DNA of 64,000 nt, taken from assembly GCA_023678885.1 (NCBI GenBank), contig CM042970.1:3450355-3514354 (forward strand), given 5' to 3'. Position 1 is the stretch's first letter, and every line of letters starts with the position of its first letter. The notes beneath the pieces were generated by a model. That model worked only from the letters and a program-made list of their open reading frames with translations. It did not search any database and was not told the origin of the DNA. Below are positions 24,290 to 33,019 of the stretch, piece by piece. A program made the position numbers and the translations under genes. This DNA comes from Pogostemon cablin. Its lineage: Eukaryota > Streptophyta > Magnoliopsida > Lamiales > Lamiaceae.

Positions 24290-26350
24290 AAGGAAAGTTT
24301 GAGCCCACGAAATTACGAGATAAAATTTTTCTTGCCCCATAAGTATAGGCATGTACAATTTTTTGTCCCAAAAAAGATAATATTTGGGCATTTGTCACAT
24401 TATCTTCATAATTGCGCCAATGTTGCCCCATTTTCACCGGAATGATATTTTCGCCGGAATCGATCACGTGCATGTCATGTGATCATCGGATTTGACATTT
24501 TCCGGTGGGAAAAATATTATTTTGCCCCGTAAGTTTGGTCATGTACAATTTTTGCCCCAAAAAAGATAAGATTTTGGGCATTTGTCCCAATATCTTTATA
24601 ATTGCGTCAATGTTGTCTCGTTTTTCCAAAATTTGATATTTTCGTTAGAATTGATAACATGCGTGCCACGTGATTATCAGATTTGGCATTTTCCGACGAA
24701 TTTACTGACCTGACGACATAATGGCATCAACATCAATAACAACAATAATAATATTTTATTGAAAATTTAATTAAAAAAATACCCTCCATCAATGCATTCA
24801 ATTCTCACGTGCCCTCCACGTACTTCCACCATCGTCGCAAACTCCCTCTTTTTATCAATTAGAGGATCCCTAGTGTACCTTCTCACCACCATGGGCGGCA
24901 ACCGTTGGATCTTCCGCTCGCGCCACCCTACTCACGTCACCAAGCTCCCCATCATCATCTACTTCCACGGCGGAGGATTCGTATTCTTGAGCGCCACCAC
25001 TCCTATTCTTCCACGAGTCATGCAATCGTATGGTTTCTCACGTTCTTTTCCTCATCGCTTCCGTCGAGTAATACCTAGCATTTGAGAATCATCTTCTGGA
25101 GGCGTACGACGACCTTATGGACGAAGTGAAGTGGGCTAAAACCTAAGCACTCGCCGGTCGTGACGCCAACCCTTCGATCAAAGAATTCGTTGAATTCTCT
25201 AGGGTTTTCCTAATAGAAAGAAGCATCGCCGGCAACATGGTCTACCACATGGGATGTGTGCACTTGATATTGATCTCCAGATCACAATTAGAATCACGAG
25301 AGTGATAATGAACCATTCGTTCTTCAGTGGGGTGGGAAGGACTGAATCGGAGCTAAAAAAACCAACGACCCCATCCTCCTCTGCTTGGCTCCGATATCAT
25401 GTGATTGCTCGCACTATCGGAGGGTACTGATTGAGGCTATATATACTGTGATCTGTTTGTTGGTGGTAGGCCCTTGGAGGAGAAGATCTGACAGTTGCCG
25501 CCCATGGTGGTGAGAGGGTACCCAGGGGATCCCTGGTTGACAAAAAGTGTGAGTTTGCGTAGATGGTGGAAGCACATGTAGGGCAAGTGAGAACTGAGTT
25601 CATCAATATTGAGGGTATTTTTTTGAATTAGATTACCAATAAAATATTATTATTGTTAATGTGGATGCCACTGTGCCGCTAGGTCAGAAAATTCATCGGG
25701 AAATGCCAAATCCGATAATCACGTGATAATGACGTGATCGATTCTAGTAAAAATGTCAAATTCTGGGGAAAATGGGGCAACATTGGCGCAATTATAAATA
25801 TATTAGGACAAATGCCCAAATCTTATCTTTTTTGGGGCAAAAATTGTACATGACCAAACTTAGGGGAAAAAAATATTTTATCCCGTCAGGAAATATCAAA
25901 TTCGATGATCACGTGACATGCACGTGATCGATTCCGGTGAAAATATCAAATTTCAGCGAAAACGGGGCAACATTAGCACAATTATGAAGATAGTGGGATA
26001 AATGCCCAAATGTTATCTTTTTTGGGGTAAAAATTGTACATGGCCAAACTTATAGGGCAAAAAAATATTTTATTCCGACAAATGCCCAAATCTTATCTTT
26101 TTTGGGCCAAAAATTGTACATGGCCAAACTTACGGGGCAAAAAAATATTTTATCCCGCCGGGAAATGTCAAATTCAATGATTACGTGACATGCACGTGAT
26201 CGATTCCGGCGAAAATATCAAATTCCGGCGAAAACGGGGCAACATTTGCACAATTATGAAGATAGTGGGATAAATGCCCAAATGTTATCTTTTTTGGGGC
26301 AAAAATTGTACATGGCCAAACTTATGGGGCAAAAAAAATATTTTATCCCC
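24290..26350. mobile_element. Large inverted-repeat element carrying carboxylesterase sequence
   Basis: The left arm (24290 to about 24930) reads outside-in: GATAAAATTTTTCTTGCCCC, CATGTACAATTTTT, GATAATATTTGGGCATTTGTC, CGGAATCGATCACGTG. The same words recur complemented in the right arm (about 25470-26350). The outer unit of about 200 bp occurs twice on the left and about three times in tandem on the right. The inversion continues into the carboxylesterase sequence, at roughly 70% identity by eye. No target duplication was found. The arms resemble MULE-type long TIRs, and gene capture by a Pack-MULE is one explanation. A local inverted duplication is the other. Confidence 0.7.
24792..25610 (+). 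pseudogene. Carboxylesterase (CXE) relic, sense part plus antisense 5' copy
   Basis: 24792-25085 reads like the N-terminal half of a plant CXE esterase, with IIIYFHGGGFVFLSA holding the oxyanion motif HGGGF at 24966-24980. After a frame change the next pieces continue: LLEAYDDLMDEVKWAKT, a stop, then IKEFVEFSRVFLIERSIAGN. The nucleophile motif GxSxGG should be there, but it reads ERSIAGN. From about 25610 back to 25470 the first 140 bases of the same gene recur on the minus strand (VLTCPTCASTIYANSHFLS). Stops, frame changes and the damaged serine motif make activity impossible. CXEs hydrolyse esters, and gibberellin and strigolactone receptors belong to the same superfamily. Confidence 0.8.
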
Positions 26351-26566
26351 TTGTTCCACATCGGTCTAGCTTGACTTGACAAACAACCTTATAATGTCGA
26401 ACGCCGCATTCTAACTTAGAGTATTTTCCAGTTTACACAATTCTACTGTTTGGTGGATTTTCTAATTTTCAGATATATGAAAATTTTCGGATATATGACA
26501 AGACTATAATAGTGAAATTTTCATAGTTTTCAAATTTTCTACAATTTTTGGATATATTACAAGACT
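26351..26566. repeat. Repeat region split by the solo LTR, left part
   Basis: TTCGGATATATGACAAGACTATAAT at 26493 and TTGGATATATTACAAGACTA at 26549 are near copies. The same style of repeat continues after the LTR at 28548. The LTR therefore landed inside an older minisatellite. Confidence 0.6.
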
Positions 26567-26571
26567 ATAAT

Positions 26572-28542
26572 TGACACGACCCACCTTACATAACTTATAA
26601 TTAGAATACTAATTAACATAAACATCATCATTAAAACCTGCATATATTTTTTTCCTCACATAATATATTTATAACCAAAATCATCACACCAGTTCAACAT
26701 ACGTAACTGGTTTTTGACACCACACCAAACCACACAAACTTGTGACAACACTTATTATATTACATAATAAAACATCAGCGGAAACAAAATAACCCACGGT
26801 CTAGTCCAACAGGTCGTCATCTATGTACATCCGCTCAAAACCCTGAAGGAGCTCCACAGCTTGCACCACACACCATATACTCAAACATCATCAGGCTCAC
26901 CTATAATGCATAAACTAGTTAGACAAAAATCTCAGTAAGTAGAAATCATGCATGTCAATGCATTAAAATGCATTTAGTTCTCTATCACCTATTTCCTAAT
27001 CTTTCTAATTGGTCTCTTTTATTTTAAAAACTGTTCACGTTGCGGGATCCCCACGATACACTTATGATATGCACCCCAAATGAGCTCAATAGACACACTT
27101 AGTATCGGATCGATTCTGATCCCTGAGTATAATATCGAGAATGATTTTTCCGAACCCTGGCAGAGTGTTGGGGACGATTTTTCCGAACCCCTAATAAAGT
27201 ATCGGGAACGTTTTTTCCGAACCCTGACAGAGATGCATATATAGTGGTCACACACACCATTAGTATCTTATTAATTTTGAAGAAAACACTTTTCATGTTT
27301 ATGCATGGTATGCACCCAAAACAATTAAATGTGCATCACAAACCATTTACAATATCAATATCAACATTTAATCACAATAAAACAACAATTTAACTTCAAT
27401 TCGAACAGATCCATTTTTGGAATAACAACTTCACCTCGAATCCCACAGATCCTTATAACCAATATCTTCTCAAGCCATACAAATATATTTTCAACAGTTT
27501 TCAATCACACAGATCTATACAGGACAATGATATTATTTCAAATCATATAGATCTACAACTTGTATCGCAAAATTATCACAAATAATTTACAAATAATATT
27601 GTTGAATATGAACCCTACTTTCTCCAAATCACATAAATCTACTGCTTGTATAACAAATTAATCTCAAATAATTCATATCGTAATTAAACTAATTACAAAT
27701 AATCCATAACATAATTATCACATACTAATTACAAATAATTAACAAACAACATGTTTATTCATTGTAGTTGGACTTCTACTTACCTGGACTCTGATAATAG
27801 TAACACTATAAACCCGTGAAGATCCGTAACTAATTCCTTTCTTCCCGTTCAGGCACGAACCCTTCCCTCTCTCTCAATATTTTTTTTTCTCTTGCTTGAA
27901 TATTCAGTTTTGGGCGTGAGGTAATAACCTCCCCACACCCATTTATATAGGCAAAGTGGGGGTGGGACCTATGCAATACTTCTTTAATCAACCATTTAAA
28001 TAAATACTTTGGCTAACAATATAGACATGACACGTCTTTCATTTTTTATTTTTTTTTAAATAAAAGCTAAGCATGCAGATACGTGTTGAAATTAATAACC
28101 TATATAAACTCACGACCATCAATTTTCCATGCCCTCGCATTGCATGCGAGGGGCCGTAAATTTTAATTTTATTATTATTATCCATTTTTTGTTTATGTGC
28201 AATACTTAATAACTAAGATATGATACATACGTGTACATTTTTTTTCTACTCACTATTATTCTTACGAGAACACGTGTGATACTTAAGAAATAATATATTT
28301 ATTCACATAAAATAATTTACTCATATATTCAAATTAATGCACGTAAATATTTATGTACACATATATTCACATATTATCATCATTTATCACAAATATCTCA
28401 AATAAAATATAACGATAAATAAAATGTAGAAACAATTATTATTATCACATAATTGTCACATAATTATCACATAATTATAAAATACACATAACACAAATTA
28501 AATTATATTGACACATGAGTGGTGAGGATCTCGGGTATCACA
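26572..28542 (-). mobile_element. Solo LTR, about 1.97 kb, with 5-bp target duplication
   Basis: The element starts TGACACGACCC and ends GGGTATCACA, so it has TG...CA ends and a short imperfect inverted repeat. It is flanked by ATAAT on both sides (26567-26571 and 28543-28547). No internal coding region, PBS or second LTR is present, so it is read as a solo LTR left by recombination. The orientation is minus. TATATAAAT is on the minus strand at about 27951-27958, and the minus strand downstream contains CCAGGTAAGTAG at about 27780, like a splice donor. The size suggests a Ty3/gypsy type, which is inference. Confidence 0.85.
27110..27235. repeat. Three tandem units inside the solo LTR
   Basis: TTTTTCCGAACCCT occurs at about 27147, 27179 and 27208. 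The spacers share GAGTATAAT, GAGTGTTGGG and AAAGTATCGGGAA. The period is about 32-36 bases. It is non-coding. Confidence 0.7.
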
Positions 28543-28574
28543 ATAATAGTGAAAATATTGTGGAAAACGATATA

Positions 28575-28730
28575 GAGAATTCGCAAAAATTTAGAAGATT
28601 TTCCAATTTTCACAGTTTTCAGATTTTCCAATTCTCACAGTTTTTACAATTCTATCGATTAGAGGAGGATTTTCCAGATTTTCCAATTTTCACAGTTTTC
28701 ACAATTCTATCGGTTAGAGGAGGATTGCTA
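28575..28730. repeat. Minisatellite with two larger units
   Basis: ACAATTCTATCGATTAGAGG at about 28648 recurs as ACAATTCTATCGGTTAGAGG at about 28700. Each is preceded by CAGATTTTCCAATTYTCACA. It continues the repeat found at 26400-26566. Its open frame on the plus strand follows from the repeat. Confidence 0.7.
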
Positions 28731-29512
28731 TTGGGATAATAAAATTGTACTTTGGATTAGTATCGAAATGTTGAATTCATCTGATTTTCTGATTTGGTCT
28801 GGTGGCGGTGTGAGCCCTCTCTGTCTATTTAATGTAGGCATTTTTTTTTTTATATTTGGTCTCATGAGTTGGTTTATTTAATAAAATATTATAATTTTTA
28901 ATTTTATTTAATAATATATAACTGTTGCATAATATAAGCAAGTCGCCAAGTGGCGACTCCATCCACGTGGTACCACACGTCATAAGTCCAGTATTGATAA
29001 TGCAAACAATTCAAAAAAATTAAATTATAATTTTATATTTTATATAATATGTTAATTGATTTATTTATATTTAGTGAATAGAGACAAACTAAAAAAATGA
29101 ATTCTATCCCTTGCACCGAGTATATAAAATGTCCAAAGTATTACATTTAATGTATTCATAAGAATATAATTTCAAAATGTATTCATTTTAAATGATTAGG
29201 ATATTATTTTTTTATAGTAAAGAGTTGATTGAAATATGATTGATATTAATGTTTGACTAATAAATTCTTTTAAAAAAATTATAGTGATTATAAAATTTTA
29301 AACTAAAATAATATTACAACCAATACATAAAGATACAATAATTTGACTTAGAGCGGGGCCTAGTTACATACAAGATTTTGACTTTAAAATATATTGTTAT
29401 ATTTATAAACAAAAGTTGTGTGAGATCATTTCAGTGACATAATTTTACGTTTTTTACATTGTTATCACTATTTATTAAATATATAATCATTTTTCATAAA
29501 AAAAATATTATA

Positions 29513-29583
29513 CTCTCTCTATCCCTGTTTTCACATCTCCTTCCTAAATTACAAATGAAGTGCTCTACTGTGACGAAGGGAGT
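29513..29583. mobile_element. Short deleted Stowaway-like MITE
   Basis: CTCTCTCTATCCCTGTTTTCA at the left and CTGTGACGAAGGGAG at the right, with TA on both sides, span only 71 bp. It is most likely an internally deleted copy. Confidence 0.55.
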
Positions 29584-29742
29584 ATATATCTTTTATTTAT
29601 ACTACGAAATTTTTATTAAATAATTCAGTACACTATTATCACTTTTCTGCAACCTGAATATACGTGTACTGTTTACTCTTACTTTAAAATGAATACTCCT
29701 TCCATCCCATGAATGTTGGTATATTTATTGTTTATATTTATT

Positions 29743-29819
29743 GTTCCCAATGGGCTAACCCACTTGGCCACCGGCTCCTCACACAAGTGAGTGACTCGGG
29801 TTCGATTCCTATTGGGAAC
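29743..29819 (+). repeat. tRNA-like / SINE-like block with B box
   Basis: GTTCCCAA at 29743-29750 pairs perfectly with TTGGGAAC at 29812-29819. CTCAC-ACAA-GTGAG forms an inner hairpin. GGTTCGATTCC at about 29799-29809 is a perfect pol III B box. The region where an A box should lie reads GGGCTAACCCACTTGGCC, which resembles an A box better on the complementary strand. I therefore do not call a tRNA gene. A SINE relic is the best guess, with GAGAAAAAAA following at about 29848. Confidence 0.5.
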
Positions 29820-30020
29820 GAATATGAGGGGAGTTATAAGGAGGCATGAGAAAAAAATATTTTAATGTATAACGTTAATTGTATTAGTGTAGTGTTGTGG
29901 GCCCATGAAAATGTTTAAATATTTTGTGTTGATCTCATCTAAAATAACATAACATTATTTATGGAGCGTCATATAACAATATATATCCTGAGTACAAATA
30001 AAATTTAATACTTTGAATAT

Positions 30021-30184
30021 TTTATATTTTTTTATTAAATTGGTCTTTTATGTTTTTAGGTGTAAAGATGTTTAAGGGTATAACATCTTTATTTTAAAGA
30101 ATTTTATATTTTTTTATTAAATTGGTCTTTTATGTTTTTAGGTGTAAAGATGTTTAAGGGTATAACATCTTTATTTTAAAGAAT
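30021..30184. repeat. Tandem duplication of 82 bp
   Basis: The units 30021-30102 and 30103-30184 are almost identical, both containing AAATTGGTCTTTTATGTTTT and GTAAAGATGTTTAAGGGTAT. The identity indicates a recent duplication inside the TIR element. Confidence 0.9.
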
Positions 30185-30744
30185 ATAAAATTTAAGATAG
30201 GTGGAAATATAAATAGCATAAATGTTTGATAAAAAAATTATTAAATTTTTTTCTCATAAAATCAAAGATTTAAATTATTATATTAATGGGTATAACATTT
30301 AATATTAAATGATGCAACTTGTGAAAAATATGAAATTTGGGGACACGGTGTCCAAAAATACAGTTTTAACCATTTTAATTTAAATCTCTATTCACTTAAT
30401 ACAAATCAATTAACATTAACATATTATATAAGTTTATAATTTAATTTTTTGAAATGTTTGTGTTATCAATACTGGAGTTATGACGTGAGGTTGGGCACGT
30501 GGATGGAGACGCCACTTTGAAGTGCGATTCTATATAAGTAACACTCCATGCAATAGCTATATTTTATTGAATAAAACTAAAATCTATAATATTTTATTAA
30601 ATAAGCCTGAGTTTCTTGTGTATAAAAATTGTGGAAAGCCACAAAGCATACCAAAAAAATCTTTTAATTCAGTACACATATTTATTTCATCGTACCTAGC
30701 TGTTGCATGAATCTTTTAGCTGCGAAAGCTCTCTGCAGAGAGTG

Positions 30745-30935
30745 GCTATTTTTCCTCATAGCCCACTCTGTTTATTTAATGTATGCATTTTTTTTATTTT
30801 TATATTTGGGTCTCATGAGTTTCTTGTGAATCAAAATTGTAGAAAGTCCCAAGTTTTGAAGCATATAAAAAAATATTTTAATTCAGTACACATATTTAAT
30901 CGTACTAGCTGTTGCATGAATCTTTACATATGCAC
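30745..30935 (+). repeat. Second copy of the host segment, without the TIR element
   Basis: It contains TTTATTTAATGTATGCATT, GGTCTCATGAGTTTCTTGTG, AATTGTAGAAAG, TTTAATTCAGTACACATATTT and GCTGTTGCATGAATCTTT. The same words in the same order lie at 28827-28870 plus 30608-30717, where the TIR element splits them at TGAGTT. This copy is thus a natural empty site. Confidence 0.8.
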
Positions 30936-31143
30936 TTTTCAACTCTGCCATGGCGCTGGACGAAAGAAGTTAAATTCCCCCTACCACAAAACTCTAAGAC
31001 CATGATAACATAGCCCTCACACTAGGCATCACAAAATAAATTAACCTAATCAGGTAATATACCTTCATTAAGATTATTAGATCAACAGTGGTCTTGCTTA
31101 GTGGATGAAACCATGAGATCTCCTCAAGTTAAAGTAAACTAGG

Positions 31144-32362
31144 TGATGCAGCGAGAGCGTATTAAAAGTAAAGATACGTAGAACAAAACTCTATAATCCG
31201 TTGATTCTTAAAGAATATTGGAAGATAGACAACTCAAATATGTTGATTCTTATAGAATACCGTAAAAGAGGCTATGAGAAAACTATCATTTTCATTAATC
31301 AAATTCAACTCCCTGATACAATAATAAGATCACCTATTTATAGGTGATAACAAAATCTATTACATTAATGATAAACTTATATAAAGGAAATAAATCAAAC
31401 ATTAATACTAATTATTCTAAAATTAAATGAAACAAATCAAAATTAAATCATATCAATACTAATTAATCTATACTATAATTATCTGCATCATTCTCCTCCT
31501 CTTGAAAATGATTCGCCTTCGAATCCAGTCTTGCGTAATAGCAATCCTAAAGGTTTGGGTTCGAAGACGTGCAGGAATGTCCTTAAACTCTTGTAGCCAA
31601 ATAGTTGCAACATATGTGGATTCATCTCCAAAAATACCATAAGATTTAACAACATAAGTCATTTCATCATCAATCTCAACAAATTGACCAAAAATCAAAG
31701 TATAATTTTGACTTTGACATTCCACCTCAAAAACATCTGCTTCCCACGAACGATACTCAATCTCCTTATTGGAAAATTGTGTATCATCATTACCACAATT
31801 TATAATGTCCACCGAATCAATATACTCATCGAAAATTGGAGGTTCATACCAATCTTCGTTAGAGTATTCATCAAAAATTGGTGGTTCATCGTATACATGA
31901 TCGGACACCAACAAGTCATTTTGTTGGTAGATCTGCGTAACATCATCTTCATACGATGACTGATCATCATAAAAGGTATCATAAACCACTTGAAATCTCG
32001 AATCCAACATCGAGAATTTGGCTCTGATTACCAACTGATGCAGCGAGAGCGTATTAAAGGTAAAGATACGTAGAACAAAACTCTATAATCCGTTGATTCT
32101 TAAAGAATACCGAAAGATAGACAACTCAAATACGTTGATTCTTATAGAATACCGTAAAAGAGGCTATGAGAAAACTATTATTTTCATTAATCAAATTCAA
32201 CTCCCTGATACAAAGGTGATAACAAAATCTATTACATTAATGATAAACTTATATAAAGGAAATAAATCAAACATTAATACTAATTATTCTAAAATTAAAT
32301 GAAACAAATCAAAATTAAATCATATCAATACTAATTAATCTATACTATAATTATCTGCATCA
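31144..32362 (-). mobile_element. Complete short (TRIM-like) LTR retrotransposon
   Basis: The direct repeats are 31144-31490 (3' LTR, 347 bp) and 32036-32362 (5' LTR, 327 bp). Both start TGATGCAG and end CTGCATCA. The PBS on the minus strand (32033-32019) reads TGGTAATCAGAGCCA, the initiator-Met PBS with one extra A. The polypurine tract AAGAGGAGGAGAA (31503-31491) abuts the 3' LTR. CTAGG flanks both sides (31139-31143 and 32363-32367). I count about six substitutions between the LTRs, so the insertion is fairly young. The 20-bp length difference removes the only TATA-like site (CTATAAATAG, 31343-31334) from the 5' LTR. It has no pol genes, so it depends on other elements to move. Confidence 0.93.
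31468..32010 (-). CDS. Internal ORF of the short LTR element, unknown function
   Basis: From the first ATG (32010) an acidic protein of about 180 residues stays open into the 3' LTR. It has EPPIFDEY twice, about 13 residues apart, many Asp/Glu/Tyr residues, and a basic end (RIAITQDWIRRRI, FKRRRMM). No RT, integrase or zinc knuckle is visible. PIFDEY-type motifs occur around the Gag and protease regions of some plant Ty3/gypsy elements, so a gag-derived remnant is possible. That is inference from memory. Whether it is translated is unknown. Confidence 0.4.
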   Translation of the reverse strand: MLDSRFQVVYDTFYDDQSSYEDDVTQIYQQNDLLVSDHVYDEPPIFDEYSNEDWYEPPIFDEYIDSVDIINCGNDDTQFSNKEIEYRSWEADVFEVECQSQNYTLIFGQFVEIDDEMTYVVKSYGIFGDESTYVATIWLQEFKDIPARLRTQTFRIAITQDWIRRRIIFKRRRMMQIIIV

Positions 32363-32399
32363 CTAGGAATATCGTATTTTAATGAATTGCGCATCATAT

Positions 32400-33000
32400 T
32401 TAAGTGAATCATATAATAATTACCTTAAAATTACACATTAGTGAGTTAAAAAACTAGCATAGAACTTAGTGAGTCACAAAAACTAGCATGGAACTGGTTC
32501 TAATGTGAAATCTGGATTACTTTTTTGGACATCAGAAAGTTACTCTACAGTATATAAGAGGCGGGATTACTCTTTAGTTCAAATACAATGGAAGGTTATT
32601 CTACTATAACAGGCAGGATTAATCTTTAGTACAGAATTATTCTTTAGTACAATGGAATGTTACTCTATAATATAAGAGAAGATTACTCTTTTTGTATAAA
32701 AAGTACTCATATTATTACAGTTGTCAATAAATTCTTTTGATAAGAGAAGCTCTACTTATTCTGAAGAGTAATCTTTCTCGAGAGAATATATCATACACTC
32801 GGTTGCACACTACCACCTCCAATCATAATTCAATTATTTTATATTTCATAATTTAACTCTTCCACCATTCCAATTATCAAATTCGTTGGGCCTTAATGGT
32901 GGGGTATACCATTAAACGAAAAGACTATAATATTGCATTATATATTCAAAATTTTCATTTTCTTTTCCCTATAACATAAACAAAAGAATATTGGTAGGGA
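32400..33000. other. AT-rich intergenic DNA with short imperfect repeats
   Basis: AAAAACTAGCATRGAACT occurs twice at about 32449-32495. ATTACTCTTTAGT, AATCTTTAGTAC and ATTCTTTAGTACAATGGAA recur at 32565-32660. No gene is seen. Confidence 0.55.
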
Positions 33001-33019
33001 AGAAATAGTTAAAATATAT

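Larger units (their letters stand above)
28871..30607. mobile_element. DNA element with TIRs of about 230 bp and 6-bp flanking duplication
   Basis: The left end begins GGTTTATTTAATAAAATATT and the right end is its complement, ending AATATTTTATTAAATAAGCC. Matching runs reach far inwards: TGGCG-CTCCATCCACGTG, ACGTCATAA-TCCAGTATTGATAA and TTAATTGATTT-TAT are present in both arms (left to about 29100, right from about 30375). TGAGTT flanks both ends (28865-28870 and 30608-30613). There is no transposase, so it is non-autonomous. Long TIRs suggest a MULE, though MULEs usually make 9-bp duplications. Inside are a short MITE, a tRNA-like block and an 82-bp tandem duplication. Confidence 0.8.

Noticed and set aside
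29743..29819. Functional tRNA gene
   Set aside because: A B box and terminal pairing are present, but no proper A box, D arm and anticodon arm could be fitted on the same strand.
30021..30184. CRISPR-like array
   Set aside because: It is only a two-copy tandem duplication in plant nuclear DNA, with no spacers.
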